This document shows positions 8,696 through 17,996 of a stretch of DNA of 57,930 nt, piece after piece. The notes below the pieces were generated by a model that was not told the DNA's origin, made no database searches, and worked only from the letters and a program-made list of their open reading frames with translations. Position 1 is the first letter of the stretch, and each line of letters starts with the position of its first letter. The DNA lies in the NCBI GenBank assembly GCA_001319865.1, contig BBSL01000254.1, positions 1 to 57,930 on the forward strand, written 5' to 3'. The position numbers and the translations under genes were made by a program. The DNA is from Burkholderia sp. E7m39. Lineage in GTDB: Bacteria > Pseudomonadota > Gammaproteobacteria > Burkholderiales > Burkholderiaceae.

Positions 8696-8768
8696 GCAGC
8701 GCCTTGCTGCAAGCGGCTCTGCGCGATGCTACCGCCAGATTTTGCACAAAAAGGACGACTACCCCAAG
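8592..8768. repeat. Inverted repeat pair with 26-bp identical core
   Basis: The right arm at 8733-8758 reads CGCCAGATTTTGCACAAAAA followed by GGACGA. Its exact reverse complement is at 8601-8626. Similarity continues outward for about 10 bp (TCACCCCGAAG versus CTACCCCAAG). The arms are separated by 106 bp. A third, shorter copy of the core (CCGCCAGATTTTGCACA) lies at about 40955-40971. This looks like the ends of a lost mobile element or recombination sites; I cannot assign a family. Confidence 0.7.
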
Positions 8769-9395
8769 ATCGAAAAGCCGCTAGGCACGGCCAGCATGGT
8801 TCGCGTGGATCGTTTCGTGGGAATGTCGATGCCTGCCAATCTGTCCGCATTTATAAAATGCTGCGGTCCTTCGCAGTCGTATAGGTGCATGACGGCTTTT
8901 TACGATCCAATCGAGTGCGGATAAACTCAGCGAAACCTCAGGGCAAGCGGGACAGGGATGTACAAAGAAAAATTCATTGACGGCACTTGGTTGACGGGTT
9001 TTCCCCTGCAACACGCGACCGTAGAAGAACTCTTAGCTCGGTGGTCGATCATCAGCAACAACTTCTCCGACAACCCGCGGCAGCGGGAAATCAACATCCT
9101 CGCGTATAAGGTCACCAACGTCCAAAGGGGGCGAGGTCGTCACTGCGCTGATCATACGCCAAAGATTGACGTCAATGCGGTCCACTTCAGCACGGGCTGT
9201 TTTCCTCTTTCTTTTTACCTATGGCATCGGGTGCCGCTTGTCTGGTGTCGGTCCGACGCGGCAAGCCGGCAACCGGCAGTAGCCGATGAGCGTGCAGGCA
9301 GTGGTGATCGTCATCATCCGCGAGCGCTATACAGATTTTTCACCCGACGCAGCAGTGCGAAACCGATATCTGCACCCCGCAATGCAGAACTGGAA
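8769..9395. other. Region without a confident gene
   Basis: About 630 bp between the inverted repeat and the next gene. A plus-strand frame from 8958 begins MYKEKFIDGTWLTGFPLQ and reads like protein for about 58 residues. It then degrades into low-quality sequence that overlaps the neighbouring gene's 3' end, so it may be a gene fragment. Nothing else is supported. Confidence 0.35.
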
Positions 9396-10304
9396 TCACC
9401 TGAATGAGATCGCACTAGTGGCGTGCGATACCGTAGCCGGCCACAACTTCGCAAACTCATCGTCGTTGAAGTCCGACAAAGGAATTCTTCCGATCGAAAC
9501 ATCGTCGTTCAGACCATTGCTTCTTCGTAGAAAGCAAATGAGATCTGCCAGTGCGTTGCCCGTCAACTTGAGTCTGTTTAGACAGAAATTCCCTTTGTCA
9601 TCTGACATTGCACATACCAGCAAATTTTCAAGCTGCACCATCCCCTCACACTCGCCACGCAATTGCGCATAGTTCTTGCGGTAGTCGCGAAATGACATGC
9701 ACTGATCTGCCTGACCGTCCGATACACGCAAGCATTCGCCGATTTCGGTCTGCATAAGCTGAAAGACCGGTTTATCTGACGCGATTCGATGAACCGATTG
9801 CTTCTGAAGGTTAGTTTCGGCGAGCATCCGTTCAATACGCTTCAGATGATAGCTGAACTCGATCGTTTCACGATCGTTGCTGAACTCAAGAAAACTGACA
9901 TTGCGTTTCAATATCTCGACCCAACAAAAATACCGCGAGAACATATACATGGTACTGGTTAAGTAGTGATGTCGGGTCATTGGCCACGAACTGTACATCG
10001 GCTCGTTGTCGTTCTTGGCGAGCAACACCTTCTCTTTTGCCGCAGCCTGTCTGACGCACAAATGCCAAAGACGATCCTGTATGTCAGCCGCTGAGACGAG
10101 CACGACGCGCGAGTAGCGTTTCATCACCATACGTACGCTTGCCCGCTCGGCAAGCCTGACCTTATTCTCCTCTTCCTGTTCGCGCAATTGCGTCTTCAGC
10201 GCTTCCATATCACGCTCGAGACGATCGGATATGTACGTTTTCGCTAGATATCCCGCTATCGCGGTCGCTGTTCCCGCGCCGAAAAATGATTCTAAAAACG
10301 CCAT
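9396..10304 (-). CDS. Hypothetical protein with N-terminal membrane-type helix
   Basis: A 302-aa protein of unknown function. The chosen ATG at 10304 is preceded by GGGAGA about 6 nt upstream; a longer frame begins 14 codons earlier. The first 20 residues (MAFLESFFGAGTATAIAGYL) can form a single N-terminal membrane anchor. A charged coiled-coil follows (DRLERDMEALKTQLREQEEE), then a helical C-terminal domain. The overall plan (membrane anchor, coiled coil, helical body) recalls small membrane-tethered effectors, but no motif proves this. It is transcribed away from the IS region, on the same strand as the two genes upstream. Confidence 0.6.
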   Translation of the reverse strand: MAFLESFFGAGTATAIAGYLAKTYISDRLERDMEALKTQLREQEEENKVRLAERASVRMVMKRYSRVVLVSAADIQDRLWHLCVRQAAAKEKVLLAKNDNEPMYSSWPMTRHHYLTSTMYMFSRYFCWVEILKRNVSFLEFSNDRETIEFSYHLKRIERMLAETNLQKQSVHRIASDKPVFQLMQTEIGECLRVSDGQADQCMSFRDYRKNYAQLRGECEGMVQLENLLVCAMSDDKGNFCLNRLKLTGNALADLICFLRRSNGLNDDVSIGRIPLSDFNDDEFAKLWPATVSHATSAISFR

Positions 10305-10425
10305 GACGTCTCCCGATCTGTTTTTCGCGCTCGGTCGACTTTCCACAGGTCAATCCTACGCGCGCACTGTGCTTCCATTCGCCGCACTTGGGGTGCAAAC
10401 TCAATCACGTTGCGCTGCATCACCC

Positions 10426-11760
10426 TCACGCAGTCTCGTTCATCGCGTACCGGATATCTTTCGACCGTGAGAGCGTCTTCTCTATGTTGGGCGCAAACAC
10501 TACGCGTGGCAAATGCTCTTTTAGCCATTCCGACGCGGCTCGCGCATACTGCTTGGCCGCTTCATTCGCCCTCGTGCGCCGACTTTCAGACCAGAGCCCG
10601 GGATAACGGTAAACCGGTTGCGGGTCCGCTCCATCAGCACACGTAACGACACATCCGCAGGCAAACAAGACCAGATCGATGATGGCACTGGCATCACGAC
10701 CATTGACATGTTTGATGACGTCTGGGCCGGCGGTAAACACCGAGAGCAAGTGGTAAAGACTGGCCTCCGAATCCAGATCACCGGCAACACACTTCGCAGC
10801 AAAGCCCGGTAACGGAAACCGCCGAAGCAGTTCAATTGGGTCGTAAGTCGCCGGGTCCCCGCTTAGTGGCATCCACATAGGGACGTAAGGTGGATAATTT
10901 CCGTAGTGAAAATTCAACAGTGTTAAAAATTCTTCATCGTCGAGAGTGGCTCCGTTACTCAGGAAGAGAGCCATCTTTCCGTCGAGCGGAAATCCATGCC
11001 AGTCTGCCACCGAGGAAGCGTAATCTAGCATGCGATCCGCCCACGTCGTTTGACGCGGTGTCCACGTTCCGGGCCACAACGACAATTTTCGCATGCATGT
11101 ACCTAGTGCGCGAATGTCATTGCTCCACGGGAACAGTCTGTCTCCGGACCCCGAGGGAGGCTTTCGCATCAGCAGTTCATGCAGGATGTGCAACGCACCT
11201 GTGACGATGCTTTCGACCGCATTTGCGTTGTCCACATTCATCCAACGGACACGGACAGATTGACCGGGCTTTAGCTCCGCGGATATGCCGGATATGCGAC
11301 GGATATCCTCCCAGATCATTTCCCGCATCGGTACAACACCATATTCCCTCGAAACTTCGAGCGAACCTTCACCTGGCCCTGGGAGATCCGGCGGAGGTTC
11401 AGGCGGCAATGGTACGGGACCGCCACCTCCCCCGCCGTCTGCACCGTCTCCTCCCGCGCTGTTAATGTAGCCCCGACGTACAAACTCAGCGACCTCTTCT
11501 GGGGTTTCGAAGAAGGCTTCCTCGTCGCCAACGAGAAGACCCGGAGCAAAGCTTCCGTGCGTCGCACCTAGAGCAAATGCGATATTGCCCACCGGTTCCG
11601 GAACGAATCCAGGAGGACTGAAAAAGAGACATGGCCAATCGTCGACGACTGTGCTCGTCGCACGCGATGGCCTCCAGGCGGCGAACGCGAGACCCGCTCT
11701 TGAGTCTAGCGCCTCAAATCTCCATTTTGGCGCGCTCGCTTCGTTATTGGGTGGCGTCAT
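10426..11760 (-). CDS. Hypothetical protein with Gly/Pro-rich linker
   Basis: A 444-aa uncharacterised protein. Residues about 1-100 form one domain. A flexible linker of Gly and Pro residues follows (GGDGADGGGGGGPVPLPP region), then a helical C-terminal domain of about 310 residues rich in Trp and Leu. It begins 3 nt after the stop of the 314-aa gene, so the two form a tight two-gene operon. No catalytic motif is evident. The two-domain layout with a linker could fit a sensor-effector or a structural adaptor; that is inference. Confidence 0.6.
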   Translation of the reverse strand: MTPPNNEASAPKWRFEALDSRAGLAFAAWRPSRATSTVVDDWPCLFFSPPGFVPEPVGNIAFALGATHGSFAPGLLVGDEEAFFETPEEVAEFVRRGYINSAGGDGADGGGGGGPVPLPPEPPPDLPGPGEGSLEVSREYGVVPMREMIWEDIRRISGISAELKPGQSVRVRWMNVDNANAVESIVTGALHILHELLMRKPPSGSGDRLFPWSNDIRALGTCMRKLSLWPGTWTPRQTTWADRMLDYASSVADWHGFPLDGKMALFLSNGATLDDEEFLTLLNFHYGNYPPYVPMWMPLSGDPATYDPIELLRRFPLPGFAAKCVAGDLDSEASLYHLLSVFTAGPDVIKHVNGRDASAIIDLVLFACGCVVTCADGADPQPVYRYPGLWSESRRTRANEAAKQYARAASEWLKEHLPRVVFAPNIEKTLSRSKDIRYAMNETA

Positions 11761-11763
11761 TGT

Positions 11764-12708
11764 TCAATCCTTCGTGCGGCCAGAGGTTGTCACGATTCTC
11801 ACGGTGACGCCGACCGCTCGTAAAGCGGCCTCTGCCCGGCTGCGCCGGTTTCTCCAAATCAGTGATTCCAAACGGGGCAGGGGCTTTCTCGAAAGACGGC
11901 TCCCAACCAGCGCGTCATGCGCGGAGTCGGCGGCCGAAATCCTGGCCTCCTGAAGGTCGCGAGGACCGAATGATCCCATCTTAAGTACTTCGATATAGTC
12001 TTCGTCGTCGCGGATAGCTTCGCTCATTTGTCCCGTGGTCCAGCGTCTTTCGGTGAGACTGAGCTTGCCTATCGCCTTGATTGCCGCGATCGTGCCAATG
12101 TCTTTCCCCAAGGCCCCGCTCCAGCCACGCAGCATTCTCTTGCGGCGCGCCTCTATCGAAGAGTCATCAGTGTCAATCTCAACTTGTTCCTTTGCGGGCG
12201 AACGCAATATGTCATAGGAGTTTCGATCGAGCACCACGTCCGTTGGTGAGACACTTTCACGGGCTAGAACCAGACATATGTCTCCATAGAACCTGATTCC
12301 TCCTCCGTTGAGTTCCACTGCGCCAAAATAGACCTGCTCGGGTCTTATACCGGCTGGCAACGGCAACGCTGCGTCGACCAACTTGCGCTTTTCCGAAACC
12401 GGGATCGGTAGCCCCCTGGCTGCGGCGTATGGAATAAGGTCGTAACAGTTCTTGTAGGGCTTCTGCTGAGATTCGCAGAATGCAGGAACATGCGCGGAGG
12501 ACAGATTCATGACAACTCGCGCACCAGCACGGGAATCGGGGGTATCGCTGTCGGGGCCGAGCCCGTCTGTGACGCGTTGAATTGACCTGCAGTTTGCCCG
12601 CAGGTAGCTCAGATCGCGTCCGTTGCGTCGCGCGACACGTTCAAGAAGGCGGCTGAGCCTCGTCGACCATGCCGCGGGTGGTCGGACAGGGCGTTTTACG
12701 TGTTTCAT
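11764..12708 (-). CDS. Hypothetical protein, partner of the 444-aa gene
   Basis: A 314-aa protein of unknown function. A basic N-terminus (MKHVKRPVRPPAAWSTRLSR) precedes a central segment with beta-strand-like stretches (VYFGAVELNGGGIRFYGDIC, VVLDRNSYDIL) and a basic helical C-terminus (SLIWRNRRSRAEAALRAVG). It is the first gene of a two-gene operon with a 3-nt gap to the next. An untranslated region of more than 1 kb lies upstream. Confidence 0.6.
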   Translation of the reverse strand: MKHVKRPVRPPAAWSTRLSRLLERVARRNGRDLSYLRANCRSIQRVTDGLGPDSDTPDSRAGARVVMNLSSAHVPAFCESQQKPYKNCYDLIPYAAARGLPIPVSEKRKLVDAALPLPAGIRPEQVYFGAVELNGGGIRFYGDICLVLARESVSPTDVVLDRNSYDILRSPAKEQVEIDTDDSSIEARRKRMLRGWSGALGKDIGTIAAIKAIGKLSLTERRWTTGQMSEAIRDDEDYIEVLKMGSFGPRDLQEARISAADSAHDALVGSRLSRKPLPRLESLIWRNRRSRAEAALRAVGVTVRIVTTSGRTKD

Positions 12709-13981
12709 CTCCGCTCCTCAATCAAATACCGTTCAGTTGACTCTGGTCTCAGAAGCCTTCTCGCAATTTGGTCGCGATGTCGCCAGCACCCATGTTCGCG
12801 CGCTTCTTTGGAGTTCCAGTTAAAACGATTGCGGGTTTTCGCAAAAGATGACAACGCTACCCCACCAACCCGTGATTCGGGTGCATTCGGGCCGTCATCG
12901 CACATAGATCTTAATTGAAACCACTCGTAATATGGTTCGCATAGTGTCGGCATCGCCTCTTTGACAGGCGATTAGCATGGCTTGAACCCTCGTAACATCG
13001 ACCGATTTTTACTGCTAGTGCACTGCGTATTCACTTATGCGATCGGGTTGAGAAAATGTCCCCACTTCTAGAGTATAGGAATATGTCACACCGCCCCGAT
13101 CCGGATGTCCATGCCGATATGTTCGGCACCGAACATATCAGGGCATCATGCGAGATCCATAGGAGGTAGCTCACAACGATGGTACGGTAATGCTTCGATA
13201 CTCGCTAAAGACGACTGACAACGAAGAAGCGATTTGACATGGCAGCTTTAGCAGACAAATGGACTTCTTTACATCGCCTTTCAAGGCGGATCAGAAAATT
13301 CATTCGATCGTATGCGTCAATACATCGCCGCTAAAGCCGCCGGTTCAGCCGACGTCGCCGCCACTCTGTGTCGGCTTCTGCACCGGCGGCCGATGGGCAA
13401 GTTTCAATTTGAATCCGCCGTTGAGTTCCGGCGGGGAATGCGCTGGCGGCAACAATTGGCACGATTGTGAACGGGGCCGGAGGGTAGTTTCACAATGGAA
13501 CTTCCAAAAAGTTTGGGCCATCAGGATTCCACCTTCAGAACGCTCATGCTGTCGGCGACCTTGCCTTGTTCAACCTCGCATCGACAGCAATCTGCACGGC
13601 TGCGATCCTACAGAGCTGACGTTCGATTCTCAACGACAACTTTCCGGCGACGTGAGTGTATGCGTACTCCCCGGCCAATAGTTGCCGTTCACGAAATAAA
13701 CTAAGCCGCTATTCCAACGGTCGGTTCACTTCTGAACCGGCCGGACGCAGGGTGGAAGCAACTCGGCCATTACGGCCCCTCGGTCAACCATCGACCAACG
13801 GCGGCGATTGTCAATGTGAGAACGTTGCGTTTCTCAGCATATTCAAGCTGAGTCATCGGTTCAGGCTTCATACTTGAACAATCAAGCCACGTGCCCTCGG
13901 TATTCAACTTCCTTGCCGCTATCGCCATTGACCGACGCTTTTTCCTGCCGCATCATACTAGAGCATCGTGAGGAGGCCATC
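12709..13981. other. Long non-coding or decayed region
   Basis: About 1.27 kb without a convincing gene. It contains a perfect inverted repeat at 13116-13139. A 52-codon plus-strand frame at 13312-13470 (starting MRQYIAAKAAGSADVAATLC) has protein-like composition but no homology I recognise, and may be a fragment. The stretch probably represents old insertion or deletion debris. Confidence 0.45.
13116..13139. repeat. Perfect 11-bp inverted repeat with 2-nt spacer
   Basis: GATATGTTCGG is followed by CA and then CCGAACATATC, an exact inverted repeat. It could be a regulator or recombinase binding site or a remnant of a mobile-element end. It is not followed by a T-run, so a terminator is unlikely. 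Confidence 0.6.
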
Positions 13982-15058
13982 GTGGCGAATTGGACATCCG
14001 ATCCCGTCGAAAACCTGACCCAGTCATTCATCGACGGGCGGTGGGTCGACGAACTGTTTTCAATGCCCCAGCTGTTTCCGTACATCGATCAGTCGAAGCG
14101 CACGCGCGACAAGCTGAACGAGCAGTCGCTAGTGAAGAAAATGTTTGACAAGATGCTTCCCAAGGCAAACCTAGGTGCCTTAATCGATGCCATCGGACAC
14201 AGCATTACCGGGCTCCACCTCGTCAAGGACAAGGGCAAGACCAGCTTGGTCGACGAGTGCTATCAGGTGCTCGAGGCACACCAGAAAGCCAAGCAAACCC
14301 TTGTCGATACGGTTGCAAAGATCCTTCGTGCACAGGAAAAGGAGGCGCTGCACTTCAACGGAGTGCACCAGCAGCATTCGCCTGTTCGCAGTTCGCTACC
14401 CGATGTGGACTTCCTGCCGACATTGCAGACGCGGCTTGACAGTATCGACCGCAAATTCATTGCCATCGACGGCATGCTATGTAGCGTAGAAGCGATGAAG
14501 AGAGTTGATGGCGTCCAACTAGCGAACGCGCTGCAGGGAAGCGACTGCCGTTGGGTGATATCCGACTTCCCGCCGTTCGCGATGGGACATCCCGACTTCC
14601 AGGACGGTATCGTGATGCTTGAGATGGAGCACAAGGTTGTCGACGAACTTGAGGCTGACCTTCCATTCGCCAACGACATCGGCTGGTACCCTTACGTCCG
14701 CGTCTACGGTTACTGCCGGCGCATCTTCTCAAACCGCTTTCAACACCCGGCGTTGGAATTCTCGTGGATGGAGTACCGGCTGCCGATGAATCCGGCCCAA
14801 CGGGTTGACAAGGTCAAGAAGGCATACGAAGAGCCCTCCGACATATCGATGCTGCGGAATTCGGGATTCTGGGTCGACCGTGCGCGGATGGCCGAGTTGA
14901 TTCTGTTTGTCGACGTTCTCCGGATCATGAGTCGCGCAGTAAACTTGCAGCCAAGCCAGCTACGGCCCGAGTTGCGTGACGCGATGGGCGATGCGCTCGA
15001 GCGGCTGGCGGCGGGTTCAATGCAGGCTCGTGCGCTGCTTCCCGATCCACTGCCTTGA
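13982..15058 (+). CDS. Hypothetical protein (GTG start)
   Basis: A 358-aa protein of unknown function. A longer frame opens at 13874, but an AGGAGG ribosome binding site at 13971-13976 lies 5 nt before a GTG at 13982, so the protein most likely starts MANWTSDPVENLTQSFIDGR. It is a soluble-looking alpha/beta protein with no signal peptide or obvious catalytic motif. It stands alone, with a large non-coding region upstream and a convergent lysozyme remnant downstream. Confidence 0.65.
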   Translation: MANWTSDPVENLTQSFIDGRWVDELFSMPQLFPYIDQSKRTRDKLNEQSLVKKMFDKMLPKANLGALIDAIGHSITGLHLVKDKGKTSLVDECYQVLEAHQKAKQTLVDTVAKILRAQEKEALHFNGVHQQHSPVRSSLPDVDFLPTLQTRLDSIDRKFIAIDGMLCSVEAMKRVDGVQLANALQGSDCRWVISDFPPFAMGHPDFQDGIVMLEMEHKVVDELEADLPFANDIGWYPYVRVYGYCRRIFSNRFQHPALEFSWMEYRLPMNPAQRVDKVKKAYEEPSDISMLRNSGFWVDRARMAELILFVDVLRIMSRAVNLQPSQLRPELRDAMGDALERLAAGSMQARALLPDPLP

Positions 15059-15267
15059 GTCGCGCCAATCAATATGATGCCCTGCCTGTCGTAGCGAACA
15101 CGCAGATGACCTCGCCCATGCCGCCTCACTGTGCCACCGTCTGCGATACCCGCTCGCTGACGACTGGCATCGGGAGAAGCTAAGCCGAGGAACGCGCAGA
15201 GAACCGAGCAGTTGGCACGTGGGTGCGCTGAGGAGCACCCGGCTGGTCGAAGCTTAGCCCAAAGCTC

Positions 15268-15843
15268 CTAACGCTTCGATGAAGTGCAAGCTTTTGAAAC
15301 GAATTCCTTCAAGTCGGTTGGGCTCCCGTTAAACGTGTTGAAATCCAATCCGGGAAGTCCATTGATCGAAAGTCGATCAGTGAATTGCCAGAAGGTCCAG
15401 TTTCTCCATGGGGCTATCACGCTTGGCGCGGTCGAGTATTGTGCGAGCCAGAGAGGATATCTAGCGAGGTCGCTGTCGGCTGCATTTGCGACTGATTTCA
15501 GAAAGGTTCCACCGTAGACTATGGGCGTGCAACCGTAGCCGCGCTCAACGGCGCTGGCGAATATCTTTAAGTCTCGGAGAGTTGGAGAGTTCCCTGCGGC
15601 GCCGGGCTCGAACGTGACCGCTGGCGGCAAATCCACCGGTGCGGCCTTCAACAAATCAATGAAAGTTTTAGCTTGGCTTTCAGGGTCACCGCCATGAAGT
15701 ACGTGATATCCACCACATGCAAGGCCGGCATCGTGAGCTGATCTACAATTTGCCATAAACTGCGGATCGCGAAGACTCTTACCTTCGCTTGCCTTCAGAA
15801 AAGTAAAGGAGACGCCTGCTGTCTTAAGCTTCACCACTTGCAA
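15268..15843 (-). pseudogene. GH25 lysozyme-like gene, 5' end lost at IS junction
   Basis: The remaining 191 codons match the glycoside hydrolase 25 (muramidase) fold: AGVSFTFLKASEGKSLRDPQ, AGLACGGYHVLHGGDPESQA, and the barrel end YPLWLAQYS...WTFWQFTDRL. The family's N-terminal GIDVSHWQG-type strand with an active-site Asp is missing, because the reading frame runs straight into the end of an IS3-family element at 15849. In the retained part the usual PPVLDLE active-site strand reads LPPAVTFEPG, so one Asp is replaced by Thr. The missing 5' part is not found on the other side of the IS, so flanking DNA was also lost. The gene is presumably inactive. Confidence 0.65.
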
Positions 15844-15882
15844 TAGACTGAACCGCCCCGGGAATCGTCGAGGCTGGTTGGT

Positions 15883-16373
15883 TTAAGTTAATACGGGTTC
15901 AGCGGCAGCTGTTTCAAGTTGCCGATAGTAGTTTGCCTCAGCTTCGGCGGGCGGGATATAGCCGAGGGGTTCCATCAATCGATGATGATTGAACCAGGCC
16001 ACCCACGCCAACGTTGCCAGTTCAACGGATTCCCGCGTTTTCCAGGCGCGGCGATGAATCAGTTCAGCCTTGTACAAGCCATTGATCGTTTCAGCCAAGG
16101 CGTTGTCATAGCTGTCGCCCCGGCTGCCGACCGACGGTTCGATGCCCGCTTCTGCCAGCCGTTCGCTATAGCGAATGCTGACGTATTGGGACCCTCTGTC
16201 CGAATGGTGTATCAAGGTCCCGTCGTCGCCCGGGCGTCGCGCGTAAAGCGCCTGTTCAAGTGCATCCAGAACGAAGTCCGTGGTCATCGAGGTGCTGACG
16301 CGCCAGCCGACAATACGGCGAGCGAACACGTCGATCACGAAGGCCACGTACAGCCAGCCCTGCCACGTCGAAA
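15883..16373 (-). CDS. IS3 OrfB transposase, C-terminal exon
   Basis: This exon encodes the C-terminal part of the DDE integrase-type transposase: STWQGWLYVAFVIDVFARRI, the second catalytic Asp in HHSDRGSQY, and the catalytic Glu region DNALAETINGLYKAEL. It resumes exactly where the N-terminal exon stops. Joining base 18662 to base 16373 on the minus strand restores DFTY-VSTWQGW without a frame change. The transposase is functional only if the intron splices. A free-standing translation could begin at an internal Met within the exon, but that would lack the first catalytic Asp. Confidence 0.85.
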
Positions 16374-16424
16374 GTGGAGTAAGAGACAGGGCGTAGTCGA
16401 ACTATTTCCCTGCCTCTCCTCCCC

Positions 16425-16458
16425 GAACCGGACTTGCACCTTTCAGCGCATCCGGCTC
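16425..16458 (-). ncRNA. Group II intron domain V
   Basis: On the minus strand GAGCCGGATGCGCTGAAAGG continues with TGCAAGTCCGGTTC. This is the 34-nt domain V hairpin with the conserved GAAA tetraloop-like region and the bulge of bacterial introns. The domain VI stem lies immediately downstream, before the 3' splice site. Confidence 0.85.
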
Positions 16459-16463
16459 TCCAT

Positions 16464-17996
16464 TCAAGCGTTGCCCATGGCAAAGGCGACATCGGCATAG
16501 CGCGACTCGATGGTGCTGCGTGTCTCATCGCGCAGGATGTACGGATTTTCCGACGGCGTACGCCACCTGAACTGACCTTTGCGGCTGGTGACCAGGCGCC
16601 GCAGCGCCACCGCCCCATACCAACCCCGACTGTTCTGGCCTTGTAACACCCATGTTGCAGCCTGTCCCGGCTCCGGTGCCCGGATATGGTCGCGCATCAG
16701 CGACCGGAACCCACGCCGATACCTGCGTGCGAGCCAGTAGCCGAATTTCCAGAAGACCGTCCGGTCTAGTTTTCTAAACAGGGTCGCCGTGAAGTCAGTG
16801 TATTGATAGAAGGCGGCCCAGCCGGCAATTTGCCGATTCAGGCTCTCCATCAGATCCATCCGGTTCATGCCGTAGTTGCCCGACAGTTGGTGGACTGACC
16901 GCCCAGCAAAGCCCCGATACTTCTCCCACGGAATCGTTGTCACAGGTCGCATGCGACCACGTGCTCCACGCTTGCGGATGATGCGGTGACCGAGGAAGAC
17001 GAAACCGTCGTTCACATGCGTAATATGGGTTTTCTCCATATTCAGCGTAAGCTTCAGTTCACCCTCGAGGAACCCACGGCACGCTTCGCGTACAGCCTCA
17101 GCGTGTTCGCGAGTCCCCTTGACAACGATCACAAAGTCATCTGCATACCGGCAGTAGGCGACCGCTGGTTTCCACTGCCGGTTCTCTCGCACCGCAATTG
17201 GACGCTGCTTGAGAATTGCGAAGTTCCACGCCCACCGATCTTTCCGCGCTTTCTTGTTCAGGTAGTTCTTTTCCATCCACACATCGAATTCGTGCAGCAT
17301 GATGTTGGATAACAGGGGTGAGATGACACCGCCCTGGGGAACGCCTTCACTCGCGGCACGAAACAGATCACGATCAACGCAGCCCGCCTTTATGAACTTC
17401 CATCGCAACGCAAGGAAACGCTGGTCGGCAATTCGCTTGCGGATTCCCTTCAGAAGAAGACGATGATGAACGGTGTCGAAGTAGCTGGCGAGGTCGCCCT
17501 CGATGACCCAGCGACCGGCAACACTGTGTTCGCCACTGTCCTGCAACTGAAGCTTCACCGTGCGAATCGCGTGATGTACGCTACGGGCAGGTCTGAAGCC
17601 ATATGAAGCCGGATGGAAGTCGCTCTCCCATATCGGCTCCATCGCCATCAGCATCGCCCGTTGCACGATCCGATCCCGCAGGCTCGGAATGCCAAGCGGC
17701 CTGAGCTTGCCGTTCGCTTTCGGTATATACACGCGTCGTGCAGGCAGCGGGCTATACGAGCCCGCCAATAGCTCTTCGCGTATCGTCGCCAGTTCATGCT
17801 GGAGATTTGCTTCCAACATGCGTCTGTCGACTCCATCCACGCCCGGCGTGCGAGCTCCGCTGGATGCCAGCGTAATGCGAGCCGCTTCACTCAGCCAATC
17901 CCTATCGGCAATCAGTCTCAGAAGTCGATCGAACTTGCGCTCTTTGTTCTCCGTCGACCATGTCGCCAGTTTGCTTTGCATTTCACTGATTATCAA
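16464..17996 (-). CDS. ltrA: Group II intron reverse transcriptase/maturase
   Basis: A 510-aa intron-encoded protein. It contains the RT fingers/palm blocks (GVPQGGVISPLLSNIMLHEF, then the catalytic YADDFVIVV), followed by FVFLGHRIIR, the thumb/maturase region and a GIIM-type C-terminal domain (residues about 380-470). It assists splicing of its own intron RNA and drives retrohoming. I see no H-N-H endonuclease block at the C-terminus. An ATG five codons downstream (17981) is an alternative start. The catalytic motif is intact and the frame is uninterrupted, so the element may be mobile. Confidence 0.92.
   Translation of the reverse strand: MIISEMQSKLATWSTENKERKFDRLLRLIADRDWLSEAARITLASSGARTPGVDGVDRRMLEANLQHELATIREELLAGSYSPLPARRVYIPKANGKLRPLGIPSLRDRIVQRAMLMAMEPIWESDFHPASYGFRPARSVHHAIRTVKLQLQDSGEHSVAGRWVIEGDLASYFDTVHHRLLLKGIRKRIADQRFLALRWKFIKAGCVDRDLFRAASEGVPQGGVISPLLSNIMLHEFDVWMEKNYLNKKARKDRWAWNFAILKQRPIAVRENRQWKPAVAYCRYADDFVIVVKGTREHAEAVREACRGFLEGELKLTLNMEKTHITHVNDGFVFLGHRIIRKRGARGRMRPVTTIPWEKYRGFAGRSVHQLSGNYGMNRMDLMESLNRQIAGWAAFYQYTDFTATLFRKLDRTVFWKFGYWLARRYRRGFRSLMRDHIRAPEPGQAATWVLQGQNSRGWYGAVALRRLVTSRKGQFRWRTPSENPYILRDETRSTIESRYADVAFAMGNA

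Noticed and set aside
13259..13681. Plus-strand 140-codon frame
   Set aside because: Irregular composition and no ribosome binding site. It overlaps another short frame in a region that looks decayed.
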